Below, piece after piece: positions 10,577 through 23,498 of a stretch of DNA of 64,000 nucleotides. Position 1 is the first letter of the stretch. Each line of letters opens with the position of its first letter. The notes beneath the pieces are model-generated. The model ran no database searches. It was not told the DNA's origin and saw only the letters and a list, made by a program, of their open reading frames with translations. The DNA comes from Gnetum montanum. Lineage: Eukaryota > Streptophyta > Gnetopsida > Gnetales > Gnetaceae. The stretch covers positions 66,344-130,343 of the forward strand of contig MNCI01025358.1 of NCBI GenBank assembly GCA_015680685.1. The letters are read 5' to 3'. The position numbers and the translations under genes were made by a program.

Positions 10577-13500
10577 ATGGTGGAGGCTACTACTGCCATC
10601 ACTGTGACATTGCTACCCAAGGCTAACTGGAACATCTTAAGATCCATCTCAGATGAGCCTACTATTAGTGGTGATGGAATAGGTGGTTTAGGTAGAGGTC
10701 TTAGGAGCACTCGGCACCTATCTAGGATATAGTACATGATGGGGTTTGGTTGCTACAATAAGAGAAACACTCTTTTTATCACTCTACGGGTGCACACCTT
10801 GTTCCAAAACCCACTTGGAACTATCTATTATGCTAGAGGGTAAGTGCTTTTATGGCTTTCCCAACTTGTTTTTTTCTACTAGCTCATCTTACATTGTTAA
10901 CGGTTCATGACTAATGCCAGGTTCAGAGTTGACGAGGAGGGCCTACATGATGAGGCAGATGCTCTAGCCTTGACCCATATCGCCTTGGAGGTGTTATCTT
11001 CTATGCTTGAGCAGGCAGGGCCCAATTTGGAGGTTTACCCTACCTAATACTGAAAGGTATATGAGCGATGTAGGAACCATGGCTAGTTGGATGAGAAATG
11101 GTTTAGCGATGAGATCAACACCGAGGAGATGCTTGTAGCACCACTCCCTTCTCACAGACCATTTGTGCCACATATGTGTCTATGTTTTGACTCACGTAGT
11201 TGCTTGTGTATGCTTGTTAGTTCGTCTTTGCATGATGCTAACATTGTTTTGTCTTGTTGTAGTGGTGGTTTCCTTAAGTGAGGTGACAATGATCACCATG
11301 GGCCATACAAAGGTGACCCTCATCATGAAGTATGGCTATGTGGAGGGTGCACAATACTAGCTATGCCACAAAGCCTCAATTGCACTAATTGCTTGGCTCA
11401 TGCATGCAAAGTTGATGGACCTATTTTTGGCCCTTAGCTTGAGTATCTCAGTGGTTGAAATGGTCACTATCATTGACTCCTTTAGCAGAAATGTTAGGTA
11501 GTTTGTCACCTAAGTGTGCAGTGTAATGGTAGGGCTGGACCTTAGCAAGGCCTTCTTTGTCGACCTCTTTGGCCTCCTCACTGATGGCTTGACGATTATT
11601 AATAAGGCTAGTAGGAAGGTAGATCATAAAGCGAAGATCGAGGACTAGCTAGGGGGCACCCAATCTCACAAGGGGATACCGATTAAGGATGTGCTTGTGC
11701 TTGAGGTGTAGGAGCTTTACCCTTTGCTCTGTGCTCATGGGTTTTTGAAGTTGCTCTCCCAAGGAAAGATCCTTAGGATGGAGTAGGCATGTGTGATGAG
11801 GGAGGTGTTGCTAGAGGGTACGAGGTTTAATTAGGTTGTCTATATTGCCATCAGCTTGCATGCAGAGATCTCTAGGTTGTAATTCAACCTCTAGGCGAGC
11901 TCCCATGTCCACTTCACGTTCTTTGTAGGATACCTATGAACGTTCGTGGAGCTCTTCGTTGTGCACGACAGTGGATGATGGGTTGTGCAGGATCATGAAC
12001 ATCTCTCCAAGTCATGGATTAAGCATATGTTCATGAATACACATAGGTAGGACCCCCCAAAGGAGATTGATGAGTCATTATTCGTAACGACTAAGGATCC
12101 TATGGGGTAGTCACATTACTCATGCGATAGCACAGGCGAGGATCCTCTAGTTGGCACTGGGGACGTGACTAAGGAAGATCGCTATATTGCAAAGACGATG
12201 GGACCATGTAAGAACACAATTAAGAGGTCATGTCCTATTGGAGGAGGCTACCCCTGAGGTCAAGAGGCTAAGTAGCAAGAGGATCCATATTAAGCTTTCA
12301 AGTTTGCATGTAGAGGTTGCAGGTTAGTATGTGTAACTTGTTAGATGCATTAATTGTATTTTTGTGTGTATTTATTTATTTATATTTTTCTTTTATGTTA
12401 TACTATTAATTAGCTAGTGACATGCATATGTGTACTAATGTGTTAATGTATGGATATCTGTTAATTGTAGAGACAAGAGAGAGTGTTGCTAAAGCAGTGA
12501 CTGAAGCAGTAGTAGAAGAAGTGCCTTCTCAAGCTGAGAAGGGGGAGGCTCGTGGAGATGAGTTACCCAAGGTAGCAAAGAACCTCTAACAGTTGGAAGA
12601 GAAGGGGTTTCTCCACCCTAATAGGGGTGACTTTGATAGCTTATTCGATGGTGTGCAGCTAGGTCAGCCCCCTGGACTCATGCTTGAGGACTTGCTAGGC
12701 AACTATCTATTATCATTTGTCATTGCTTACTTGATCTAGAATCCTTATCTATTTGGTTATATGATAATTACATAATTGTATCATACCATCAGATATTTCC
12801 ACCAGCGTTCCTATGTCTACCTACTGCATGAAGTCATGGGTAGACATGCCCGATAAATTCACCTTCATGGAAGGCATCATTAAGGACATGGTGGATCACT
12901 TGCAACAGATAGATCCCAAGCTTGGGATGTGTGATGTTACTTTGCTTTATGTTGCTCTATTTCTTGCATGCTTAGTTATTGGTTAAGATTGATCAATTGT
13001 TGCATGCCTATAGGTCCTAAGCTTTGGTAGGATTTGAGTAAGGTGGCCAAAATGGATGCCCTCCATGACCTTCCTCCTAAAGTCGATCAAGTATCTCATT
13101 GCATGTACGAGACATCAAATAAGTGCATGCTTTCTTGTGCGAAGGCATTGTGGATATGTAGGCACTCGAATAAGCACATATGGAAATGCGTGCATGAGTT
13201 ACAAGAGAGGATGGCTAGCCAAGATATGAAGATCAATGACCTTCAATCCAAATATGATTTCTTGGTGGCTAGAGTGCAGGGAGATAGCACCCAACGTACC
13301 TCTAAGATAGAGTATGCTTGATACTAGATAGCTCTTAGAGGTAAAAATGAGGTCACATAGGAGCTGATTGAGCAGCAGCTCCAGATGGACTTATTTACCT
13401 AGAAGAATCAAGATTGAAAAAATTACAGCACAAAGGTCTATCAATGGCGGCAAATGCAGAAGAACCACAAGCATCAATATAAGCATGAGCATGATGTGTA

Positions 13501-14008
13501 CCTATGATGGTGCAAAGAGGAGTCTACTAAACATTGTCACCTTGAGATTTTCCTTGAGGTAACTAGCAAGAGGCAGGTGTATGAGTTGTTCATGCAGCAT
13601 ATGGTGGTGAGTGGCTCTCTTGAGAGGTAGATTGTCATCCCTTTTGGAGAGACTTCTTTTGCTACCTTCTTGATGGAGCCACCTACATGGACCTTCATGG
13701 ACAAAGGCAAGACCCTTGTGGGGATTGACTTTGGCCATGAAAACTAGACACAACTTTCTAAGGCTGAAATTCTTTAGTGCTTGGAGGTTGGCCTAGGAAA
13801 GTTAGCTCTAGACCATACCGATGTGGGACCCTCTCAGGTTAGTTTTTTTTTATTTTTTGCATGTTTTGAGTTAGCTTGTGTAGTACATGTTTGCTTACTA
13901 ATGATGCCTATTTGCTATGGTTATGATGGTAGGTACTTGGCAAAGTTGTAGGCCCTAGCAATGCGGTGAAGGAAGAAGAACCTCCACCCCCACCTAGCAC
14001 CATCGGTT
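10577..14008 (+). pseudogene. Intron-bearing plus-strand gene inside element A, product unknown
   Basis: A long decayed coding track runs antisense to A. Exons inferred from codon continuity and GT-AG borders are 10,577-10,839, 10,921 to about 11,175, 11,263-12,322, 12,471 to about 12,710, about 12,794-12,940, 13,014-13,837 and from 13,933. The clearest introns are 10,840-10,920, 12,323-12,470 (joining ...EVA to ETRESV in frame) and 13,838-13,932. Nearly every stop inside the exons is TAG, TAA or TGA where Gln or Arg would fit. One frameshift is needed in the third exon. The C-terminal third is rich in Gln, Lys and Glu and could form a coiled coil (DLQSKYDFLVARV); the end is Pro-rich. I do not recognise the family. 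Antisense additional ORFs, some with introns, are known in Tat-lineage elements, and this may be one. Confidence 0.55.
12323..12470 (+). other. Intron in the plus-strand gene
   Basis: It begins GTTAGTATG and ends TTAATTGTAG after a T-rich tract, with exon-like sequence on both sides. Joining the borders keeps an open frame through an acidic segment (VVEEVPSQAEKGEA). It is AT-rich compared with its flanks, as plant introns are. Confidence 0.6.
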
Positions 14009-14229
14009 GAGCATGACCAGATGCACCCTTGTTGCTAGGAATTTTTTCTATTTTTGCTATGTTTTGCCACATGACGCTGCTCATGCTATGTACTACTACT
14101 CATATGACATTTAATGAATATATTTGCTATATGTAATGTGTAAATTTTTTTTTATGTTTTATATGGTCATATGCTATACGCTTGCTACACGTATAATGCA
14201 ATGAATTAATATGCTAAGTTAGGACTATG

Positions 14230-14510
14230 TGATGATAGTACGACTAGGCCATTGTGAGCCCCATGATAGTTTAAGGTCATAGTATGAGGGTTGATGCTAG
14301 TTTAAGACTATTTTGGGCCATGTGTGTTGCTAGTTTTAGGCCATTTTTGGCCATGTTGGTAGGATTAAGGAGGGTAGTTTAAGACCATTTCAGGTCACGA
14401 GTTGCCAATTTGAGGCCATGGCGGGCCACATATATTACTAGTTTAAGGCCATTTCAGGCCATGTGTTACTAGTTTAGGGCCATGATAGGCCATGTATACT
14501 ACTACCTCTT
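14230..14510. repeat. Minisatellite with GTTTAAGGCCAT core
   Basis: About eight imperfect units of about 30-45 bp, such as CTAGTTTAAGGCCATTTCAGGCCATG. It resembles the arrays at 4,240 and 8,320 in its GTTTAAG...CAT core, linking this flank to the same element family. It ends some 80 bp before the LTR of B. Confidence 0.7.
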
Positions 14511-14589
14511 ATTTTTGTAATTTTAGTTTTTATGATTTTTATGCATTTTGATGTTTTTTAAATGCATGAAAGAAAATGCATTAAAGTAA

Positions 14590-15456
14590 TGATGAGTGGC
14601 TAGGTACCCCTACACTCAACCATACAAATACGAGCATGTACACACTATTCGATTGAACTTCATAGATGGACTAGTTGTGGTATCTAGATAGTTACATGTT
14701 GATCGCAGTTTGTTGTCTTCCCACCTGGACTAGTATTTTCTTTGTCATGTATGGTTTAGTCCAGAGTGAGGTGAATGATGGGATCCTAAATTAATGCTAC
14801 TCCTAGAGACGATGGGGAACAATCTTAATTAAGTTAATGGACAATGGAAAATGAAATCTATGCTAACCCTAAGTGTGATGAACATCCATCTTTAATCATT
14901 CGTATGCATCTTGGACCTCGTGTACTACTTCTAGGATTACCAAGTGCACATTACTTGAGCACTCCTAGATACGCTACTAGGTTACCAAGTAGTTACACTT
15001 AATTGTTCGTGATTAAGTCATACTCATTCCACGTTAATTAATAGGAAGTGTAAAAGATAATAAAGGAAATATGAACTAAAAAGACAACGATAAATAATTA
15101 ACAATTAAATTAATTAAAAGCTAAGTGAATGTTGCAATGATGGAGTAATCTCAATCTTTATTGCTGATCATGTGCATGTCCAAGTACGTTACACTCAAAC
15201 AAAGGTTCCATACAATTACAATCATCACACTATAGGCATGCACTGGGGAAAGAACTAAAACTAACTGAAAACTGACAAAAAGACTCTACCCTAAGACTTA
15301 CCAACTACTACTCCCTTCCTGTGCACCCAAATGTTGTATTTATAGGCCTACATAGGAATCACGATATTATGTATTCGATATCATTATCTAGGCTGCGATA
15401 TCGTGTACCTGATATTGAGGATCCGATATAGGGGCCTGGAAAACCACGATTTATCA
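14590..15456 (-). repeat. Element B 3' LTR
   Basis: 867 bp, bounded by TGAT and ATCA. It matches 38,758-39,623 over its full length with mostly transition differences, and also the LTR of element C at 46,094-46,953. On the minus strand U3 carries a GATATC-type motif cluster (about 15,360-15,432) just before a GCCTATAAATACAAC TATA box near 15,337-15,351. Confidence 0.9.
15337..15432 (-). promoter_or_regulatory. LTR B core promoter: GATATC cluster plus TATA box
   Basis: About six GATAT/ATATC elements within 75 bp, among them TACATAATATCG, precede CCTATAAATAC on the minus strand. The same block is present in the other LTRs of this family at about 39,520-39,600 and 46,835-46,930. A shortened version recurs inside B at 34,775-34,885. 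Confidence 0.65.
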
Positions 15457-15470
15457 TACCCCCACAACTA
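15457..15470 (-). promoter_or_regulatory. Polypurine tract of element B
   Basis: On the minus strand the bases before the 3' LTR read TAGTTGTGGGGGTA, a typical plus-strand priming tract placed directly against the LTR. Confidence 0.7.
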
Positions 15471-15559
15471 AATAACAGCTCATCCTCGAGTCAGATAAAA
15501 TGAGAATGAGTTTAATTAATTAGACAATGGATAGGTATGAGATTATTGAATAATTAGGA

Positions 15560-18219
15560 ATTACTCATGTCGCAGTGTGGGATTGAACAAAACAAAATTG
15601 GAACACAGACACAGAATTACAGAAGGCAAAATTTGTTGGAGCTCATGTGGTTCTTGGCAGTGGTGGCTCCTCCATGGGTCTCTTACCCTTATCTTGTGCT
15701 CTAGGCTTTGGAAATGGATGTCTCTGAAGGAGCACCTAGAGTTTTCTTCTTCAGTTTGGGGATCCTGTGCCATCCATGCTGATGCTCCAATGTTTGATGG
15801 AGTTGGCACCTCCCATGGGTATGGCAGTTGCGAGAATATCTAATTGGCCTTGACATACCAAGCTATAAAAAATTGTTATTCCTCTTCATAGGCTCTAGCT
15901 TTGTCCTTGCATTCTTGATAGTCTATGAGCCATTGAACCAAATCTACCATGATATCTTTTTGTCCTTGGTACCTGGTTTTGACCACCTCTAATTTAGAAT
16001 TTTCTACTTCTAATATCTATAATGTCTTCTTGTGTTTATCAAATTCTGTTTCATATTTAGCATAGGTGGTTGCTACCTGCTTTTCCAGTTCTGTTCTTAG
16101 GTGTCTTACTATCAACATGGCTAAGTTGGCATACCACAGGTTTGCCAACTCCATGTACTCCACGAGATCTTGTATCTACAGGTCCCGACTTTTTAGTTCT
16201 GCTTGATGGGAAAAGGCATAAGTATCCAATATTTCCCACCAATCAGCGTTTTGAGCACTAAGAGTGTTAATATGGGCTTTGTACATCCCCACTTGATCTC
16301 TGAAATGCTCCTTGAGCTTCTCATGTCGCTTGGCCTCATTCTATCATGTGCTTATTTCAATCGCCATCTTCTGGCAAATTGCATGTACCTCCTCTATTGA
16401 GAGGGTTCTCTTCTCTCTGGCTAAGCGATTCATATCCTGGTTGACCCTTATTAATTATTCTTAAAATTGCTAAAAAGTTTCCTTGAGAACATTCTTTTGG
16501 TTTTTTATTGTGGTCAATTAGAGATTTTCAACAGCGAGGTGTTTATTTTTTTCTTATGAGGAATTAAGTGCTTTGGCATGTGCATACGGTTGAGTTTGTG
16601 CCTTGGAAGCATCCCAATCAATCTTCTCTTTTTCCTTTGCCACTTTTTTATTCTCTTCCAACAATTTAGTTAGGTGCTTCGTCTGAAAGGATTCTAGCTG
16701 GGTTTGTAGGGATGAATTGGGATGGATCTCGCTGTGCAGCTTGCAGGGTGACAAGCTTTTTTTGGAGTCTTTTTAACTTCTCCTCTACATGTTCGGCCCT
16801 GACCTCTACCATGACCAACTTCCCTTTTGTAGAGATGAGGTTTGGTTGTGTTGTTGTGACATCTTGAGAGATGTCAAACAAGGACGTCATCACTTGTCCT
16901 ATCTACAATAACCAATCTAGAACATCCTCATGATTTGTAAGAGTCATTGAGGGATCAACCAAGGTTTGAGCACTATGTGCTCTTGTAAAATCTACCGGTG
17001 GCACAATAGAGACATTAAATAATTTTTTGATGTGGTCTGTGACCACTTCTGCTACCCCCACTGCATCTTGGTGTTGCATGACCACTACTGTGGTGCCTTC
17101 ACTAGTTTCTAATTGCACTTGAAAAGATGCAGCGTTTTCAAAGATATGTTGTGATTAGTGTGATTCCCCTCTTCCTGTTTAGATGGACACCTTGCCCCAT
17201 GCATGATCAATTGAGACTGTGAGTCATATGACATCATCAATGACCTTGAAGAGATTTGCTTCATCACGGCTTCCCCAATTAACCGATTCAGTGATGGCCC
17301 TGAGATGGCTCATTGACGGTCAATAGTCCTACGATGGTAGTGGCGGTTGGTCTTGCTAGCTTGTAGATTGTGTGCTGGGCCCCACTTCCTATTGTTAACT
17401 AGACCTTGTATTTGTAAGTTGGCTAGGCCCTGTAGATTTAGGTGCAGTGGGCCCCACTGTCTATTCGTGCTCAAGCTTCGATGTCTCACCAACATTTTTT
17501 CTTGAGACTGGTGGCTTCAGTAATTTAGCAAATGAGCCATTTTGAGCCTTTCTAGGGACATCATTGGTGTATCCTAGAATTCCAGCACCTCGACACAACT
17601 TCCTGATTAGGCAGGGAAAAGGCAATGTGAACTTCCCTATCTTACGTTCTTCAAACCACCTTAAAATTTCTATGAGATATAGATAGGGTAGGTTGGCATC
17701 AACCTTGCCCATCAAGATGGCACTTCCTCTAGCTGCATAGGTGGAAATTCTGTTCAATCTTTTTGTTGGGAAAATGTGATATGTGCTAATTTTAAAGTAG
17801 ATCCTTGATTAGAAGTGTGAGCTCTCCATATACTTTATCCTCCTTGCCGTACGTCCTTTTTAATCATATCTTGTGCACATCCACATTAGAGCAAGTGGAT
17901 AGGTGAGCAACCTTGGGCCATGTATTCAGAAGATTCAACACTTCCGAAATGGCCTTGGAAGAGAAATCAATAGAAGTCCCACCAATATCAATGGTAGTGC
18001 CTTCTTCCTTGTTGTGCCAAAATTAGTACGTCTCCCCTATGTACCAATCAACACTCCTAGAGAGAACATGTCATAGTAGAGACCCTTTAAGTTGGTCTCT
18101 AACTACCTCAGGGGCACATTTAGTGAAAGGTCGAAAATTGAGTTCCACAATCATAGCTGCTGACATGGACCTTTCATGAATTGCCTGAACACATTCTGGA
18201 GACAACGTGAGATGTTTTT
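15560..18219 (-). pseudogene. Element B additional ORF, main part
   Basis: Sense to the element, between its gag and 3' LTR. Right to left it holds a globular part (about 18,219-17,460) that resembles the plant transposon protein family Transposase_32 (LPFPCLIRKLCRGAG). A linker follows, then a long Lys/Glu-rich coiled coil (about 17,118-15,850) with a conserved EYMELANL.YANLAML motif, and an LPYPWEVP segment near the end. The same motif order appears in element E at 49,153-52,000. Several TAG stops and at least one frameshift near 16,740 break it. Element F split off the first codons, which are at 34,126-34,290. Function unknown; env-like and accessory ORFs occupy this place in Athila and Tat elements. 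Confidence 0.65.
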
Positions 18220-19428
18220 TGACGAGCTAGGAAAAATTTGGTGCTGGACACCTTTAAAATTTATTTTCATTTTTTTATTTCATTGTAGAGATTGTCATCT
18301 TGTTTGTGACTAACCCATGAGTCATATCTTGTGAAGGAACAATTAAAAAGTAAAAAAAATCATCAAGACAATAAATAGTTAGAATTGAATCCAATTAAAT
18401 TCCATACCTATGTCTGTCACTCATAAGCAAAATTATAAATCTTTATCCTAACTTCTAATCATAAGTTCAAGAATAAGGATTTATAATTAAATCAAATTGA
18501 AATTATAAATAATAATTAAAGATTACAAAGAAGGCTTACCTAAATTGCAATCCTGCCCTGCTGTCTCTACAATGCAACAATTTGATTGTGAATTACAAGA
18601 ATTTCCACAAGGTTCAACAAATCTTTAATAAAAATCTCAAGAATAATTCATTCTAATGTGATATGAAATTTATTGGTATCAACTTCTTCTTCCTTTTTTC
18701 TCAAAAGAAATGAATTTTCTTTTGATGTGTATGCATAATTCCCCTTTTTCTTTTTTTCTCTGGTGCTTGATTTATATTGCCACCAAGTTTAAAAATAAAT
18801 ATCACAATAATATCTAGGTATTGCAAAACCCAATACCAATTCATTAAAAAATTGGTATTACTGAAAATCTTGGCTTTCTAATGTTTTAAATTAATATGGA
18901 TTCTCAAGGAAGTGGCAAAAGAGGCATATGTGATGCTCCACACATTCATCCAAGAAGAAGGTTTGATTTGAGCTGATGGAGAATCCAATAGAAAATCACG
19001 CATAATAACATCAATTGGTGTATGCTTTGCCTAATTCCCTTATCATTTGCGAAATTCTCTACCACTACCTTTGCTAGTGCCTTATCCTTATCAATCTCCA
19101 CCATGCCATTACCTGTACCGATGTTTAAAAATAAGTATTTTAATAATAAATGGATACGAAAGAAATTGATACCAATCCATTATTTTTGGTGTAGGTGCCA
19201 AATCCAGCATTCTTGTTATCATGAATTTGTCAAAAACGGTGAGAGGGATGTTGCAAAAATGAAGAAGATAACTTAAACAACTTGCAATCAGCAAAATTCC
19301 AAGAACATCATCGTTGTCATTGTTATCCAATGACGGCAATGGTGACGGTGACAGTGGCAGGTTCAAATCAGGTAGCAACTCCTCCTTTCCTATATATATA
19401 TATATAATATAATATAATTTATATGAGG
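18220..19428 (-). repeat. Element F 3' LTR, first part
   Basis: Aligns with 32,829-33,888. It ends in an AT microsatellite (about 19,391-19,410), where the LINE inserted; 19,411-19,428 is the left copy of the LINE target duplication. The LTR should resume at 25,194 beyond the LINE. Compared with the right copy it carries about 35 extra bases near 19,207-19,245. Confidence 0.8.
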
Positions 19429-19747
19429 GGGGGTGTCAGACCCCAAAAAGAGAATTTTATTAATTAAATAAGATTAAGTACATGATCAACATCTAAACAT
19501 ATTGATGGTTAAATAGGGAGAAGAACAATGTCAAATGTAGATGATGAAGGAAAACATCTTGATACATAATCCTTCACAGGGTGTGGTAGTACATTCCAAA
19601 GAGTAACCTCATGCTATGAATCAATAAGAACTATGAGTTAATAAGACTAGGGGAACAACAGAGAGCTAAAAATGCTCAAAATTATGATGAGACACTTCAA
19701 TGTAGCAGATCGAGATGAGGAGGAGTGCATGAATTGGTATATCTGCT

Positions 19748-22700
19748 CTAAGGCTGCAAACAATAAAATAACTGATTAGTATCCAACTTTAACTTAGAAG
19801 TGTGAAATATAATTTGGAAATGCACAAGGCAAAGAATTTGAGATTTTTCCATAATAGGTAAATGGTTAGAGTTAGACGGATCAGTGTTCTGGAAAAGAAT
19901 AGTGCATCTGCGCTTCCATATATAGTAAAGAATGTGGGGCCTAATAACTTCCCAAAGAAACTAAAGGTCAGCAGAGGAGGTGGCCAGAAAGCCGAACAAG
20001 ATATCCTCATGGGAAAACTTGCACAAAGGGAAAACTTTAGAAACCCACTCCCATGAAGAATGAGTGAAGGGGCAATGCCAAAAAACGTGGATAAAATCAT
20101 CAGGGCCTCCACAGAGAGGGCAATTAGGATTTGTAATCCAAAGGTATTCACAATGTTTGTCGATAGGTAGGCCTTGATGAAGGAGGCACCAAAGAAATTT
20201 AATTTTTGGAAGAGTTGGAAGGCTCCAAACTCGTGAGAAGAGGGAGAGCCAAAACTGTTCAGACTCATCTTTGTGCCAGGATCTATTGCAGCGATTAACA
20301 ATCATAGAGGACTCATGCAACAACTAAAAGGGCACATGTCGTTTATAGGGTAGAAGGCTCAGTCCATTAATCCACTGAAGACCATGAAAGAGACTAGGAA
20401 CTAAAGCATTCAAATGCAAGTATTGATGAATGAAGTGATAAAGCCTATCAAGGCAATGGTGCATAGTTCTGAAAGCCCCATATAAGTTTTTGAACATATC
20501 CCAAGTAATCCACTGATTGGTGAGATGAAGACAACTAAGGGAAACAACTCCCTTTTGAAACCAAATGGTGGCTATNAAAATCTTAGAAAGAAGAGTAGGA
20601 TTGATATGAATATTATTCCAAGTCACATGAGAATGTAAGACCTGCCAAGCCTTCCAAATGCTTTTGAAAACATGTGTTTCAGGAATGATAATGTCATGAG
20701 GAGAAAAGATCCAATTAATAGGGTGGATACCCTTCCAGATGGACTTGTTCTTAGGGAATGCTTGTCGAACCCTTAACTAAAGAAGATTCCCAATAATATT
20801 GGGGGCATCTAGGTGCTGAACCAACCACTTAGTAACAAGGGTGAGAGCTTGCTCAAAGGAGTTCAAAAGGCTCAATCCACCTTTGTTCTTAGGAAGAGTT
20901 ACTATATTCCAAGCAACATGATGAAATCCTTTTTGGGAGTCTTTAGACGACCACATGAAGTCTTGAAATAATCGTTCAAGCTTTTGATAAGAAGCATGGG
21001 AAGGGACCCAACATGACGAATAATAAACATGGGTAGAAGCACAAATAGACTTACAGATGAGATACTTACCAGTGAGGGTGAGGGGTTTGGTTTTCCATTT
21101 TTTGATTTTCCTTTGAATTCGAGAAAGTACTTGGTCCCAGAGCTCTGAAGTTGGGCCTCTAAAGGGAAAAGGGATTCCCAAAAGCTTAATGATTTCATGA
21201 TCTTGAGTACGCGTCCAACTATAACTGGGCAAATGGCTATAGTTATTGGTGAAGCTATAAACTGAATATTTACGCCAATTTATAATAGATCTAGAGAGGG
21301 AGAAATATTGCTCCACTCAAGACAAGAGACACTGCACATTAACAGCATTGTTTTGAATAAGGAAAAAGGAGTCATTAGTGAAATGCATATTGAGGAGCTG
21401 ATGTTGAGGAGAAGATAAATGAACCCCAAATAAAAAAATATTTTTGAATATCCAAGTTGATTTGATGATAGAGAAAATGAGCAGCAATGATGAAGAGGTA
21501 AGGAGCAAGAGGGCAGCCTTACCTAACAAACCTATGAATAGGAAAGGGAGAAGTGATGCCGAAGGTAGTCACGATTTGCACAGTAGCATCTGAGAATAAG
21601 CATTCTACCATATGAATGAACTTAGGGTCAAAACCCAATTTAGTCATGGTTTGGATAATGAAGTCCCACTTAATATTATCATAAGCTTTAGCATAGTCAA
21701 GCTTCATTAAGAGGATATCCTGACCCTCGTCCTCAGCCCACTTAAGACCTTCCCAAGCAGCCACCATGTTATTTAATATGTATCTTCCTGGGACAAAGCC
21801 AGTCTATTGGGGGGAAATAATAAGAGCAAGGATTTTCTTTAATCGCAAAGCCAAACATTTAGCCCAAATTTTGTAAACCACGTTAAGTAAGGTGATAGGT
21901 CGCCAATTAGAGATACAAGTAGGAACTCCTAATTTAGGGAGAAGACGAATAATCCCTTGGTTTAAGATTGGTCCCAAAGAACCAGTAAGCATAGCCTCTT
22001 TGATAACATGGAAGAGGTTAGAACCTACCAAATCCCAATGCTTTTGGAAAAATTCAACTGGAAAACCATCGTAACCAGGGGCTTTCCTAGGACTTAGGTT
22101 AAACCAAGCCTGTTGAAGCTCAGCTGGAGTAATATCGGCTTCTAAAATTTCTAGCATAGAAGAATTAACCAGTCTAGGATAATTTAGAGTGGCGGTTGCG
22201 AAGGATGTGGGATCCATAGGAGTAGTGGTGAATAAGGCCTCAAAGTGTTCCTTAAGATAACAGAGAAGACTATTTTGGTTAGTGATAATGGATCCATTTA
22301 TGGAGAGTTTATCTAAAGAGGGTGAAGGGGAGGACTGGTTAAGGTCCTTAAAGAATTCCTTACAGTGCTCATCTTGAATGTTTAGCTAAGTGAGTCAGCT
22401 TTTAATTAGGGCATCTTGTGCCTTATATACTTCCCAATGTTGAAAGGCTATACGGGCTCTGGCAAGCTCCCCTTGTAGGTGACTATTGAAGGGATCATCA
22501 ATTATTTTGGTCGTAAGGTGCTCAATGGTAGAGCATATGTTGGTGTACTCTTGTTTATAACGAGAGCAAACTTCCTTACCAAAATGACGGGTGAGATTCC
22601 TAACTCTACTAGTAGTCCGAAGCCACCAGTGGATCCAACCCTTTGGACCTAAGGGTCTAGGTTCAACATTTGAAAGGCTATAAAGAGGTTTTTGGGTGGG

Positions 22701-23498
22701 AGGAGAAGAGAAACATTGACTATGTAGCCTAAAGAGATGATAATTCCTTCATTGGTGATCATTATGGATCTGCATAGATAAAGTAATGGGGAAATAATTT
22801 GATAAGGTTGCGTGTTGGTGGACTTTAGTAGTAGAAAGGGTCTACCAAAAAGAAAGAGTGGAAAAATAATATCTATCTAACCAACTATAAATGCGAGCCT
22901 GTCCCTTACGAAGATTGTTCCAAGTGAAGCTATTTAGAGAGCCACCAACAGTGTCTACGATGCCGTCCAAAAGATAAAAACATTTCTTAAAATTTGACCA
23001 AGCTTGATATTCATGATGAGAAAGTTAAGAGAAAACACCCCCATGCTTATCATGAGAGAATTCCATCATGTTAAAATCACCGCCAAAAAGCCAAGGAATA
23101 GAAGGGAGGCTATGAGTGAGTTCATGCCATAATCAGGCCTGTTTGGTAGAGTCATTGGGAGCATAAATAGAAAAAACTCTGAAGGGACCATGTGAGGAGG
23201 AGAAAATAGCCTAGGCCACTCTGTGACCTAAATCGGACCCATGCTGTAGGAGTTTCTCTTTCCAATAGGTTGAAAAAAGAATGACTACTCCACCTTTGCC
23301 ACACTCATGAGAAGTAGCGAGCACAGAAGAATGGGGGAGAAACCAATGGGCTGAAAGAGATAATTGGTCGGCTGAGATCTTGATTTCTTGAAGAAGGAGG
23401 AAATCCAAAGTGAGATTTAGACTAGAGAGGAAGTTGCTAGCTCATTTATGATGAAGCCTATTAGTTAGGCCTCAGACATTCCAAGATAGGAGGTTCAT
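19748..23498 (-). pseudogene. LINE ORF2: endonuclease, reverse transcriptase, zf-RVT
   Basis: Starts at ATG 23,498 with the NLLSWNVWGL motif of apurinic-type endonucleases, followed by LQEIK and later GGDFN. RT spans about 22,100-20,780 (RKAPGYDGFPVEFFQKHW, LDYAKAYD). The catalytic FADD box has changed to FTND near 21,390. A zf-RVT zinc module (PNCPLCGG...HVFWHC) lies at about 20,130-20,060. Several stops and frameshifts are scattered along it, and an N at 20,576 marks an assembly join. It is an inactive copy. Confidence 0.88.

Noticed and set aside
10577-14008. Assignment of the plus-strand gene to the plant mobile domain family
   Set aside because: Antisense ORFs of some Tat elements carry that domain, but I could not match its conserved blocks here, so no family is claimed.
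20777-21316. Separate second LINE
   Set aside because: This segment is the same ORF2 as its neighbours. Frame changes, not a new insertion, split it.
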